From Arenicola marina (taxonomy: Eukaryota > Annelida > Polychaeta > Arenicolidae): a DNA stretch of 64,000 nucleotides. The notes below the pieces were generated by a model. That model saw only the letters and a program-made list of their open reading frames with translations, searched no databases and was not told the origin of the DNA. The translations under genes were made by a program, and so were the position numbers. Below, piece after piece: positions 34,501 to 46,231 of this stretch. Every line of letters begins with the position of its first letter. Position 1 is the stretch's first letter. The stretch is taken from the NCBI GenBank assembly GCA_964019135.1, contig OZ025260.1:10286254-10350253 (forward strand). Reading direction: 5' to 3'.

Positions 34501-37500
34501 GCACGGGCGCTAGGGCTCGCGGGCCCTGGGTCACCTCGGTACTGTTACTTTAGGGTCTAGCACGGGCGCTAGGGCTCGCGGGCCCTGGGTCACCTCGGTA
34601 CTGTTATTGGGGGTCCAGCGCGGGCGCTAGGGCTCGCGGACCCTGGGTCACCTCGGTACTGTTATTGTGGGTCCAGCAGGGGCGCTAGGGCTCGCGGGCC
34701 CTGGGTCACCTCGGTACTGTTATTGGGAATCCAGCACGGGCGCTAGGGCTCGCGGGCCCTGGGTCACCTCGGTACTGTTATTGTGGGTCCAGCATGGGCG
34801 CCAGGGCTCGCGGGCCCTGGGTCACCTCGGTACTGTTATTGTGGGTCCAGCATGGGCGCCAGGGCTCGCGGGCCCTGGGTCACCTCGGTACTGTTATTGG
34901 GGGTCCAGCATGGACGCTAGGGCTCGCGGGCCCTGGGTCACCTCGGTACTGTTATTGGGGGTCCAGCATGGGCGCTAGGGCTCGCGGGCCCTGGGTCACC
35001 TCGGTACTGTTATTGGGGGTGCAGCATGGGCGCTAGGGCTCGCGGGCCCTGTGTCACCTCGGTACTGTTATTGGGGGTCCAGCACGGGCGCTAGGGCTCG
35101 CGGGCCCTGGGTCACCTCGGTACTGTTATTGGGGGTCCAGCACGGGCGCTAGGGCTCGCGGACCCTGGGCCACCTCGGTACTGTTATTGGGGGTCCAGCA
35201 CGGGCGCTAGGGCTCGCGGGCCCTGTGTCACCTCGGTACTGTTACTGAGGGTCCAGCATGGGCGCTAGGGCTCCCGGGCCCTAGGTCAACTGGGTACTGT
35301 TATTGGGGGTCCAGCACGGGCGCTAGGGCTCGCGGGCCCTGGGTCACCTCGGTACTGTTATTGAGGGTCCAGCACGGGCACTAGGGCTCGCGGGCCCTGG
35401 GTCACCTCGGTACTGTTATTGGGGGTCCAGCACGGGCGCTAGGGCTCGCGGGCCCTGGGTCACCTCGGTACTGTTATTGGGGGTCCAGCGCGGGCGCTAG
35501 GGCTCGCGGGCCCTTGGTCACATCGGTACTGTTATTGGGGGTCCAGCACGGGCGCTAGGGCTCGCGGGCCCTGGGTCACCTCGGTACCGTTATTGGGGGT
35601 CCAGCACGGGCGCTAGGGCTCGCGGGTCCTGGGTCACCTCGGTACTGTTATTGAGGGTCCAGCACGGGCGCTAGGGCTCGCAGGCCCTTGGTCACCTCGG
35701 TACTGTTATTGGGGGTCCAGCCCGGGCGCTAGGGCTCGCGGGCCCTGTGTCACCTCGGTACTGTTATTGTGGGTCCAGCACGGGCGCTAGGGCTCGCGGG
35801 CCCTGGGCCACCTCGGTACTGTTATTGAGGGTCCAGCACGGGCGCTAGGGCTCCCGGATCCTGGGTCACCTCGGTACTGTTATTGGAGGTCCAGCACGGG
35901 CGCTAGGGCTCGCGCGCCCTGTGTCACCTCGGTACTGTTATTGTGGGTCCAGCATGGGCGCCGGGGCTCGCGGGCCCTAGGTCACCTGGGTACTGTTATT
36001 GGGGGTCAAGCACGGGCGCTAGGGCTCGCGGGCCCTGGGTTACCTCGGTACTGTTATTGTGGGTCCAGCATGGGCGCCGGGGCTCGCGGGCCCTGGGTCA
36101 CCTCGGTACTGTTATTGTGGGTCCAGCATGGGCGCCAGGGCTCGCGGGCCCTGGGTCACCTTGGTACTGTTATTGGGGGGCCAGCATGGGCGCCAGGGCT
36201 CGCGGGCCCTGGGTCACCTCGGTACTGTTATTGGGGGTCCAGCATGGGCGCTAGGGCTCGCGGGCCCTGGGTCACCTCGGTACTGTTATTGGGGGTCCAG
36301 CACGGGCGCTGGGGCTCGCGGGCCCTGGGTCACCTCGGTACTGTTATTGGGGGTCCAGCACGGGCGCTAGGGCTCGCGGGCCCTGGGTCACCTCGGTACT
36401 GTTACTTTGGGGTCTAGCACGGGCGCTAGGGCTCGCGGGCCCTGGGTCACCTCGGTACTGTTATTGGGGGTCCAGCACGGGCGCTAGAGCTCGCGGACCC
36501 TGGGTCACCTCGGTACTGTTATTGGGGGTCCAGCAGGGGCGCTAGGGCTCGCGGGCCCTGTGTCACCTCGGTACTGTTATTGGGGGTCCAGCATGGGCGC
36601 TAGGGCTTGCGGGCCCTAGCTCAACTGGGTACTGTTATTGGGGGTCCAGCTGGGGCGCTAGGGCTCGCGGGCCTTGGGTCACCTCGATACTGTTATTGTG
36701 AGTCAAGCACGGGCGCTAGGGCTCGCGGGCCCTGGCTCACCTCGGTACTGTTATTGTGGGTCCAGCACGGGCACTAGGGCTCGCGGGCCCTGGGTCACCT
36801 CGGTACTGTTATTGTGGGTCCAGCATGGGCGCTAGGGCTCATGGGCCCTGGGTCACCTCGGTACTGTTATTGTGGGTCCAGCGCGGGCACTAGGGCTCGC
36901 GGGCCCTGGGTCACCTCGGTACTGTTATTGGGGGTCCAGCCCGGGGGCCAGGGCTCGCGGGTCCTGGGTCACCTCGGTACTGTTATTGGGGGTCCAGCAC
37001 GGGCACTAAGGCTCGCGGGCCCTGGGTCACCTCGGTACTGTTATTGGGGGTCCAGCACGGGCGCTAGGGCTCGCGGGCCCTGGGTCACCTCGGTACTGTT
37101 ATTGGGGGTCCAGCACGGGCGCTAGGGCTCGCGGGCCCTGGGTCACCTCGGTACTGTTATTGGGGGTCCAGCACGGGCGCTAGGGCTTACAGGCCCTGGG
37201 TCACCTCGGTACTGTTATAGGGGTTCCAGCACAGGCGCTAGGGCTCGCGGGCCCTGGGTCACCTCGGTACTGTTATTGGGGGTCCAGCACGGGCGCTAGG
37301 GCTCGCGGGCCCTGGGTCACCTCGGTACTGTTATTGGGGGTCCAGCACGGGCGCTAGGGCTCGCGGGCCCTGGGTCACCTCGGTACTGTTATTGGGGGTC
37401 CAGCATGGGCGCTAGGGCTTGCGGGCCCTAGGTCAACTGGGTACTGTTATTGGGGGTCCAGCTGGGGCGCTAGGGCTCGCGGGCCCTGGGTCACCTCGGT

Positions 37501-40500
37501 ACTGTTATTAGGGGTCCAGCACGGGCGCTAGGGCTCGCGGGCCCTGGGTCACCTCGGTACTGTTATTGGGGTTCCAGCACGGGCGCTAGGGCTCGCGGGC
37601 CCTGGGTCACCTCGGTACTGTTATTGGGGTTCCAGCACGGGCGCTAGGGCTCGCGGGCCCTGGGTCACCTCAGTACTGTTATTAGGGGTCCAGCACGGGC
37701 GCTAGGGCTCGCGGGCCCTGGGTCACCTCGGTACTGTTATTGGGGTTCCAGCACGGGCGCTAGGGCTCGCGGGCCCTGGGTCACCTCGGTACTGTTATTG
37801 TGGGTCCAGCAGGGGCGCTAGGGCTCGCGGGCCCTGGGTCACCTCGGTACTGTTATTAGGGGTCCAGCACGGGCGCTAGGGCTCGCGGGCCCTGGGTCAC
37901 CTCGGTACTGTTATTAGGGGTCCAGCACGGGCGCTAGGGCTCGCGGGCCCTGGGTCACCTCGGTACTGTTATTAGGGGTCCAGCACGGGCGCTAGGGCTC
38001 GCGGGCCCTGGGTCACCTCGGTACTGTTATTAGGGGTCCAGCACGGGCGCTAGGGCTCGCGGGCCCTGGGTCACCTCGGTACTGTTATTAGGGGTCCAGC
38101 ACGGGCGCTAGGGCTCGCGGGCCCTGGATCACCTCGGTACTGTTATTAGGGGTCCAGCACGGGCGCTAGGGCTCGCGGGCCCTGGGTCACCTCGGTACTG
38201 TTATTAGGGGTCCAGCACGGGCGCTAGGGCTCGCGGGCCCTGGGTCACCTCGGTACTGTTATTAGGGGTCCAGCACGGGCGCTAGGGCTCGCGGGCCCTG
38301 GGTCACCTCAGTACTGTTATTAGGGGTCCAGCACGGGCGCTAGACCTCGCGGGCCCTGGGTCACCTCAGTACTGTTATTAGGGGTCCAGCACGGGCGCTA
38401 GGGCTCGCGGGCCCTGGGTCACCTCGGTACTGTTATTAGGGGTCCAGCACGGGCGCTAGGGCTCGCGGGCCCTGGGTCACCTCGGTACTGTTATTAGGGG
38501 TCCAGCACGGGCGCTAGGGCTCGCGGGCCCTGGGTCACCTCGGTACTGTTATTAGGGGTCCAGCACGGGCGCTAGGGCTCGCGGGCCCTGGGTCACCTCG
38601 GTACTGTTATTAGGGGTCCAGCACGGGCGCTAGGGCTCGCGGGCCCTGGGTCACCTCGGTACTGTTATTGGGGGTCCAGCACGGGCGCTAGGGCTCGCGG
38701 GCCCTGGGTCACCTCGGTACTGTTATTGGGGGTCCAGCACGGGCGCTAGGGCTCGCGGGCCCTGGGTCACCTCGGTACTGTTATTGGGGGTCCAGCACGG
38801 GCGCTAGGGCTCGCGGGCCCTGGGTCACCGCGGTACTGTTATTGGGGGTCCAGCACGGGCGCTAGCGCTCGCGGGCCCCTCCGGGATAATATCGAATCGC
38901 TGGCGGTAAATGCGCGCTGATTGCCGCGATAAGGTGGAGGTAATTATGTGAAATGCCTGCTGATGGAGGTAATTTGATGAAGGTAATCGCCTGCCGCTAG
39001 AAGAAATTACGTGCCACCAGAGGTTACCACGTGTCGCTAGAAGTAATGGCGTGTCGCTGGTGATAAGCGCGTGCTGCTCGTTCCTCGTAGGTAATTGCGG
39101 GCTGCTATAGGTACGTCTCGCGAGAGGTAACCGCTTGTCGCTAGAGATAACCGCTTCCCGCTGATGATAACCGCATGCCGTTAGAGGTAATTACGTGCCG
39201 CTAGAGGTAACCGCGTGCCGCTGGACGTAATGGCGTGCCACTAGAAGTAATTGTGTGCCGCTAGAGTGTAACCGCGTGCTGCTAGAGGTAACCGCATGCA
39301 GAACCTGGACAGTAATATAATATAATACCTGTTTACCCACGGGACCCAATGGAGCCGTATATTAGATTACCACATTGTACGGCCAATTCGCAGGACGGGA
39401 TTGGAGCATGCGTGATATATTCCGCTGAATGCAAATAGCCGCACGCACATACCCCGGGGGCCCCACCACCGGACGCCTCGCACCTGCCATTACTGGCGGG
39501 AGGGTCCCCGTCCAAGGTGAAGCATCCAGCAGCGCGCTACAAGGCGGAGGACATTTCATTACGCATAACGCGGTCCTATAATTCTTTGTAAAGGGTCTGA
39601 ATAACCAAATGCTTCGCGAGCATTGAATTGTAAAGAACCGTTACATAATTAAAGGTGAAAGGATACATATCTAGAAAGGGCATCCAGAGATTTTGTGTGC
39701 AGAGAATTGTTAATACATACATTGCACATATTTTACCGTACATAACAAGCTTGCATGTTTATATATATACATTAGCCAGGTTTGAGCTAAGTCGCCGCAT
39801 GGAGGGGTACCTACCCTCAGATACTGGGTACACCGAGCCCAGGGAACTGGACCTTGTTACCTGACTGTATGATGTGTTTGGGTGGAGGCCAGACTAGGCC
39901 GTTCCGGCTGAGTAACTTGAGTGTGAAACCCTCTCCTGGCTAATATTGTACTGAGCAATTGAGTGCATCAGTCCTTACAGGGGACATCGCTTGTTATTAA
40001 AAGGACGAGCGGGAGTGCATTCGATAAAATGGCCGCCCAATGGAGCGAGCGAGTTATTCAGAAAGTTTATTACCATGAAATGTAAACATTCATTGTATTT
40101 CCGGTTGATTGTACAATCAGAGAGTACTATCGGGGATGTTTCTTTTTAAAAAAACTGGCGACCGTGGTTGCTTGTATATTCAGGACGCCTTAACCACGTT
40201 TGGTCATATCGCGTCAATGAGAGAAGGAAGGGAGAGTGGAGCCATGTCCCCGGGGGTAACCCCTTACTCTTTGCAAAGAAAGACATGGGATCCTTATCGT
40301 GCGACAAACAGACATGGCCGCAGCGGGGCGCGAGCCACCGTCAGGCTCTCAGGTGGCCAGAATACTTAATGCGAGCGCTCTAACCCACTGAGCTACCGGA
40401 CCGTACCACGTTTCTCAGGCAATAAGGAACCTTGAGAGATCCAATGCACAATCCAACGACGAAGGGTGTGATGCTCTACCGGCTTAACTCGTCGGGCTCC

Positions 40501-43500
40501 ATCGTGACCGGCGTATTGCGCGCCTCCATCTGAAGTCACAAAACCCTTCCCCCGTCAAACATATGTTAAGCCACAAGTTAATAGCTCTGGGGACGAATCG
40601 CGAGAAGTTCCATGCTAGGGACAACGAAGCCGACTGAGTCGTATCAATAGCACTGTGCGAATAATACGTGAGCTATACAGAAATATGTCGCATTAACATG
40701 AAGCACGGGCGATCACACCCTCAAACAATACCCGATCATTAATGCTGTTGTTTGTCAACAAAAATCAGGCCAGTTGCCCCCCCCCCCCGCCTTGTTGTAC
40801 CATGGCAACACAAGTAGGCTATATCGAGTCGATCTTTCACTTCACCGGAGCCATTATTTCTGTGCATTACTAGGATGACGCGCTAGCTGTGGCATTGCAA
40901 AGTATTTACAAACCTCCTCATCTTTACATTCCTACTGCAGGGCATAGTGTGAGTGAAGAGTTATTAGGACTAAGAGGTTTCCGATCCATATTTGTATTAA
41001 TAATAAAAACTTAAAACGATGGCCCGAGGTCACAGTTTCTTGGTCTGGGCACCGACCGCTTGTACAGTATATACTACATATCATCTGCTAAACCTCGTCG
41101 ACAACTTCTTGTCGTCAGTCAAACTGCCGGTTTGTATACCATGCACAGATCCTCCCCTGACCAAAGTTGGGCACCAGTAACCCTCCCCTGACCAGGGTGG
41201 TGTAACAGTAATCCCCTCTGACCAGGGTTATGCACCAGTAATCATCCCCGGACCAGGGTTGTGTACCAGTAATCATACCCTGACCAGGATTGTGTAGCAG
41301 TAATCCCCTCTGACCAGGGTTGTGTACCAGTAATCCCCTCTGACCAGGGTTGTGTACCAGTAATCATCCCCTGACCAGGGTTGTGTAACAGTAATCCTCC
41401 CCTGACCAGGATTGTGTACCAGTAATCCTCCCCTGACCAGTATTGTGTACCAGTAATCCTCCCCTGACCAGGGTTGAGTACCAGGAATCATTCCTGACCA
41501 GGGTTTTGTACCAGTAATCATCCCCTGACCAGGGCTGTGTACCAGTAATGATACCCTGACCAGTATTGTGTACCAGTAAACCTCCCCTGACCAGGGTGGT
41601 GTAACAGTAATCCCCTCTGACCAGGGTTGTGCACCAGTAATCATCCCCTGACCAGGGTTGTGTAACAGTAATCCTCCCCTGACCAGGATTGTGTACCAGT
41701 AATCCTCCCCTCACCAGGGTTGTGTACCAGTAATCCTCCCCTGACCAGGGTTGTGTACCAGTAATCATCCCCTGACCAGGGTTGTGTACCAGTAATCATC
41801 CCCTGACCAGGGCTGTGTACCAGTAATCCTCCCCTGACCAGGGTTGTGTACCAGTAACCCTCCCCTGACCAGAGTTGTGTACCAGTAATCTTCCCCTGAC
41901 CAGGGTTGTGTACCAGTAATCATACCCTGACCAGGATTGTGTAACAGTAATCCCCTCTGACCAGGGTTGTGCACCAGTAATCCCCTCTGACCAGGGTTGT
42001 GTACCAGTAATCATCCCCTGACCAGGGTTGTGTAACAGTAATCCTCCCCTGACCAGGATTGTGTACCAGTAATCCTCCCCTGACCAGTATTGTGTACCAG
42101 TAATCCTCCCCTGATCAGGGTTGAGTACCAGGAATCATTCCTGACCTGGGTTGTGTACCAGTAATCATCCCCTGACCAGGGCTGTGTACCAGTAATGATC
42201 CCCTGACCAGGGCTGTGTACCAGTAATCATACCCTGACCAGTATTGCGTACCAGTAATCCTCCCCTGACCAGGGTGGTGTAACAGTAATCCCCTCTGACC
42301 AGGGTTGTGCACCAGTAATCATCCCCTGACCAGGGTTGTGTAACAGTAATCCTCCCCTGACCAGGATTGTGTACCAGTAATTCTCCCCTCACCAGGGTTG
42401 TGTACCAGTAATCCTCCCTGACCAGGGTTGTGTACCAGTAATCATCCCCTGACCAGGGTTGTGTACCAGTAATCATCCCCTGACCAGGGCTGTGTACCAG
42501 TAATCCTCCCCTGACCAGGGTTGTGTACCAGTAACCATTCCCTGACCGGAGTTGTGTACCAGTAATCTTCCCCTGACCAGGGTTGTGTACCAGTAACCCT
42601 CCCCTGACCAGGGTTGTGTACCAGTAATCCTCCCCTGACCAGGGTTGTGTACCAGTAATCCTCCCCTGACCAGGATTGTGTACCAGCAATCCTCCCCTGA
42701 CCCGGGTTGTGTACCAGTAATCTTCCCCTGACCAGGGTTGTGTACCAGTAATCCTCCCCTGACCAGGGTTGTGTACCAGTAATCCTGCCCTGACCAGGGT
42801 TGTGTACCATTAATCCTCCACTGACCAGGGTTGTGCACCAGTAATCATCCCCTGACCAGGGTTGTGTAACAGTAATCCTCCCCTGACCAGGATTGTGTAC
42901 CAGTAATCCTCCCCTGACCAGGGTTGTGTACCAGTAATCCTCCCCTGACCAGGGTTGTGTACCAGTAATCATCCCCTGACCAGGGCTGTGTACCAGTAAT
43001 CCTCCCCTGACCAGGGTTGTGTACCAGTAACCCTCCCCTGACCAGAGTTGTGTACCAGTAATCTTCCCCTGACCAGGGTTGTGTACCAGTAACCCTCCCC
43101 TGACCAGGGTTTTGTACCAGTAATCCTCCCCTCACCAGGGTTGTGTACCAGTAATCCTCCCCTGACCAGGGTTGTGTACCAGCAATCCTCCCCTGACCAA
43201 GGTTGTGTACCAGTAATCTTCCCCTGACCAGGGTTGTGTAACACTAATCCTCCCCTGATCAGGGTTGTGCAGCAGCAATCCTCCCCTGACCAGGGTTGTT
43301 TACCAGTAATCTTCCCCTGACCAGGGTTGTGTACCAGTAACCCTCCCCTGACCAGGGTTGTGTACCAGTAATCCTCCCCTCACCAGGGTTGTGTACCAGT
43401 AATCCTCCCCTGACCAGGGTTGTGTACCAGCAATCCTCCCCTGACCAGGGTTGTGTACCAGTAATCTTCCCCTGACCAGGGTTGTGTACCAGTAATCCTC

Positions 43501-46196
43501 CCCTGACCAGGGTTGTGTACCAGTAATCCTGCCCTGACCAGGGTTGTGTACCATTAATCCTCCACTGACCAGGGTTGTGTACCAGTAATCCTCCACTGAC
43601 CAGGGTTGTGTACCAGTAATCTTTCCCTGACCAGGGTTGTGTAACACTAATCCTCCCCTGATCAGGGTTGTGCAGCAGCAATCCTCCCCTGACCAGGGTT
43701 GTGTACCAGTAATCCTCCCCTGACCAGGGTTGTGTACCAGCAATCCTCCCCTGACCAGGGTTGTGTACCAGTAATCTTCCCCTGACCAGGGTTGTGTACC
43801 AGTGATCCTCCCCTGACCAGGGTTGTGTACCAGTAATCTTCCCCTGACCAGGGTTGTGTACCAGTAATCCTCCCCTGACCAGGGTTTTGTACCAGTAATC
43901 TTCCCCTGACCAGGGTTGTGTACCAGTAACCCTCCCCTGACCAGGGTTGTGTACCAGTAATCCTCCCCTGACCAGGGTTGTGTACCAGTAATCCTCCTCT
44001 GACCAGGGTTGTGTACCAGTAATCCTCCCCTGACCAGAATTGTTTATTTTATGATCCTCTCTTGACCAGGATTTTATGCTACCAATTCTCCCGTGATTCT
44101 CGGAAACGAACGCACCGACACATAGTCTTGCCGATTTAAATCACAATGCTCGTAGTCTTGCCGACTGACGTCACAATGCTCATTGTGTTGCAGAGTTTCG
44201 TCACGCCACGCTGTGCCGTGGACGCAGCTTCGCGGAGCCGCCACAGTGCGGCGAGCGATCCTTTATTCACGTCATATCCGTTTCCTCGGAGATCATGGAA
44301 TCCTGTTCCGATGTCGCCACATCCTGCGCCGACGCTTCCGGAAGCAGTCTCAGTTTCTACGAGACGGTGCGAGTCAGGTGCGAAGGGGAGTCCGCATGTC
44401 TGGCAAGCACGCCGGAAGCTTTCTGGAGCGATGTGACTTGCCCTCCAGGCAACTGGATCGACGTCTTCTACAGGTGCAGTCCAGGTATGTATAGTCAATG
44501 GCTTCCCGCCGTGGCCGAGTGGATTCAGCACCCCGGTACCTACATCTGAGGCGTGTCACCCGCCATCTTTTGTTGTCCATTTTACTGTATGATTACCAGA
44601 GTAATAACGGTATAACCACATGAATGGATAACAGTTAAATTACATTTAAACTATAATAATTAAATACATGTTTGCCCATGCTCCAGCCCAGATGTGGCTA
44701 TATGTGTAGAGAATGACGCCTATATCCCCATGTCTTGGTCACGGAGCCTCCTGTGTACAACAATGGCATACAACTCCAACATTATATGTTTCTGCCTCTG
44801 GTCGCAGTTGAGCTTCCCGCGACTGAGCTGCCGCTGGAAGAGGTCCCGCCGTCTACCACACATGACGTGGTCACTACCGCCGAGTTGCCTGCTGGGACAA
44901 AGCCGGTCGACGTCGCAGCGAATAGACAAGACCCACCGAACGAGGCCAACTGTAGTGGTTCGTAAAACCTTATATCAATTCACAAGCCTATTTTTAAGAA
45001 TCAAATGGAGAACCTAAATTGCTGACTAAATGCGGTCTGTTTTTTTATCAGCCGCTCGCAAGTAAACCAGTTAACTGTGATAATGTCTCCCCTTCCAGGC
45101 TTGCTGATCGGCTTCGTGATGTCCATGGCGTGGTCCCTGCTGCTCACAACAACCCTATTGGTCATGTGCGTCAAGAGGCAAGTCATATATTTCGCCGTGA
45201 ATAACATGGCCGTGACTCTGGCTAAGTCTCGCTCACCTATCTCCCCGTAAATAACATGGCCGTGACTCAGGCTGAGTCTCGCTCGCCTATCTCTCCATGA
45301 ATAACATGGCCGTGACTCAGGCTGAGTCTCGCTCACCTATCTCTTCGTGAATAACATGGATGTGACTGGCTGAGTCTCGCTTACCTATCTCACCGTGAAT
45401 AACATGGCCGTGACTCTGGCTGAGTTTCGCTCACCTATCTCTTCGTGAATAACATGGATGTGACTGGCTGAGTCTCGCTGACCTATCTCACCGTGAATAA
45501 CATGGCCATGACTCTGGCTGAGTTTCGCTCACCTATCTCTTCGTGAATAACATGGATGTGACTGGCTGAGTCTCGCTTACCTATCTCACCGTGAATAACA
45601 TGGCCGCTTATCTATCAAATGACTTGGCCGTGACGCTGATGCATTCAGGTCACAGGGCACTAGGCGGGGGCAACATGGTTATTTGGGCGTTTGCACATTG
45701 GTCTATCCAACATAATTATATGCCATTTAAGGTGACGCCCCCCCCCCCCCGCCCACTAACTAACTAAAGTGTACCCACTTCCCTTTTCAAATCCTGAATC
45801 TGCGCGAGATTCCTTGATGTCTTAATACCTTGCTCTTACCTTTATAATCGATATTAGACATACGCCTAAAAAATCATTCTTAAATATACACTGCACATGC
45901 AAACTAAAACAGTTTTATATTTGTATGTATATATATATTTTCACAGACAACGCCAAGCGCCAACAGAATCCATTAGCGAGGATGCTGAAAATCACTCGAA
46001 CGCGACGAAGAACTCTGTCCGAGGGCACTACGAGATTCCAGTGCGCATGAACTTCAATGCCAAGGCTTACAATGGACTGGACATTTTCGACAAAACCAAG
46101 ACTATTGGGATGCATGCGCAGCTGGGGAGACAAGACACTTTCTGTTATCCCTATGAGGAGCTTGATAACCTGAAACCTCCCAATTACACCGAATAA
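25512..46196 (+). CDS. Gene B: SUEL-lectin-like single-pass receptor, complete
   Basis: Spliced model: 25512-25575, 44194-44484, 44808-44957, 45099-45177, 45947-46196; 834 bp, 277 residues. Residues 1-21 are a signal peptide (ELFLLLALSPLLG). About 22-119 form an eight-Cys SUEL-like lectin domain with VRVRCEGESAC. About 120-168 are a Pro/Thr/Glu-rich stalk, 170-194 the transmembrane helix, and 195-277 the tail. Tail tyrosine motifs are HYEIPV, AYNGLD and YPYEEL. Intron phases equal those of A and C. Intron 1 is 18.6 kb and mostly minisatellite. The intron after the transmembrane exon uses a GC-AG donor. Likely a surface lectin receptor; ligand and signalling partner are unknown. The donor of exon 3 (GTTCGT) is weak, so 44957 is the least certain boundary. 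Confidence 0.83.
25604..38875 (+). repeat. 58-bp GC-rich minisatellite in intron 1 of gene B
   Basis: About 229 tandem units of 58 bp run for 13.3 kb. Each unit contains ACCTCGGTACTGTTATTGGG, GGTCCAGCACGGGCGCTAGG and GCTCGCGGGCCCTGGGTC. Four G runs per unit could form a G-quadruplex on the + strand. Higher-order duplications are visible: 26285-27340 recurs 1507 bp later, and 29212 recurs 1276 bp later (22 units). The 37.8-38.6 kb part is very homogeneous (TTATTAGGGG variant), so that part spread recently. Repeated open frames in this array are not genes. Confidence 0.95.
38930..39300 (+). repeat. Degenerate 20-bp minisatellite in intron 1 of gene B
   Basis: Imperfect units of about 20 bp such as GGTAACCGCGTGCCGCTAGA, with TAATTACGTG variants. 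They begin soon after the 58-bp array ends. Confidence 0.75.
39301..41145. other. Unique part of intron 1 of gene B
   Basis: No exon supported. Around 40005-40080 the string GAGCGGGAGTGCATTCG matches the end of the foldback element at 51420-51882. A SINE-like copy lies at 40235-40410. A poly-C tract is near 40775. Confidence 0.45.
40235..40410 (-). repeat. tRNA-derived SINE-like copy, minus strand
   Basis: The reverse complement reads CCGGTAGCTCAGTGGGTTAG then AGCGCTCG, a clear tRNA A-box region, with a degenerate B box (GGTGGCTCGCGCC) about 45 bp further on. The body is too diverged to be a working tRNA. Confidence 0.5.
41146..44060 (+). repeat. 31-bp minisatellite made of splice-acceptor-like units
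   Basis: About 93 units of 31 bp built from CCAGGGTTGTGTACCAGTAA and TCCTCCCCTGA. In each unit the pyrimidine-rich TCCTCCCCTGACCAG followed by G looks like a 3' splice site, with CTGAC as a possible branch motif. The array ends about 130 bp before exon 2 of gene B. Minus-strand open frames (TGTQPWSGEDYWYT type) come from the repeat. Confidence 0.93.
44194..44484 (+). CDS. Gene B exon 2: SUEL/galactose-binding-lectin-like domain
   Basis: Acceptor GTGTTGCAG and donor GTATGT bound 291 bp, the same length and phase as in A, C and D. Eight cysteines are kept (TLC, PQC, ESC, TSC, VRC, SAC, VTC, YRC), and so is CPPGNWIDVFYRC. The domain is the most diverged of the four. It carries RCEGESAC where A, C and D have QCDGATEC. 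Confidence 0.87.
44500..44560 (+). other. tRNA A-box-like fragment in intron 2 of gene B
   Basis: GCCGTGGCCGAGTGGATTCA resembles the 5' part of a tRNA-Leu or tRNA-Ser, but no B box follows. A SINE remnant or chance. Confidence 0.25.
44808..44957 (+). CDS. Gene B exon 3: Pro/Thr/Glu-rich stalk
   Basis: Acceptor CTGGTCGCAG; the exon reads ELPATELPLEEVPPSTTHDV then VTTAELPAGTKPVD and onward. It is 150 bp long if the phase-1 donor GTTCGT is used. A better-looking donor GTAAAA five bases later would shift the transmembrane exon out of frame, so it is not chosen. Confidence 0.65.
45099..45177 (+). CDS. Gene B exon 4: transmembrane segment with GC donor
   Basis: A 79-bp exon reading LLIGFVMSMAWSLLLTTTLL then VMCVK, after acceptor CCTTCCAG. 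Length and phase equal those of A and C. The donor is AAGAG followed by GCAAGT, a consensus GC-AG donor in place of GT. Confidence 0.84.
45190..45605 (+). repeat. 48-50-bp minisatellite just after the transmembrane exon of gene B
   Basis: About eight units containing GTGAATAACATGGCCGTGAC and CTCGCTCACCTATCTC. First units start at 45201, 45251, 45301 and 45351, so the period is 50 bp. Units share CTTCGTGA....CATGGC.GTG and CTCAC with the upstream exon, in order. Confidence 0.87.
45947..46196 (+). CDS. Gene B exon 5: cytoplasmic tail
   Basis: Acceptor TATTTTCACAG, then QRQAPTESISEDAENHSNAT to GHYEIPVRMNFNAKAYNG, ending DNLKPPNYTE and TAA. The phase matches the transmembrane exon. The tail has no clear similarity to those of genes A or C apart from several spaced tyrosines. 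YEIP and YEEL fit general SH2-binding and sorting patterns. Confidence 0.8.
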
Positions 46197-46231
46197 CCAC
46201 ATACCACCTATCTATGGTGACATGTGAAGGC

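Noticed and set aside
25849-37125. Dozens of 65-158-codon frames with GARARGPWVTSVLLLG repeats
   Set aside because: By-product of the 58-bp array inside intron 1 of gene B; no independent coding evidence.
40235-40410. Functional tRNA gene on the minus strand
   Set aside because: The A box is good, but the B box is degenerate and no cloverleaf with paired acceptor ends can be drawn; a SINE head is more likely. The same holds for 16146, 23985 and 47386.
41273-43743. Minus-strand frames with TGTQPWSGEDYWYT repeats
   Set aside because: By-product of the 31-bp array; overlapping frames are equally open.
44961-44966. GTAAAA as the donor of gene B exon 3
   Set aside because: A better-looking site, but it gives phase 2 and moves the transmembrane exon out of frame; kept only as a possible alternative isoform.
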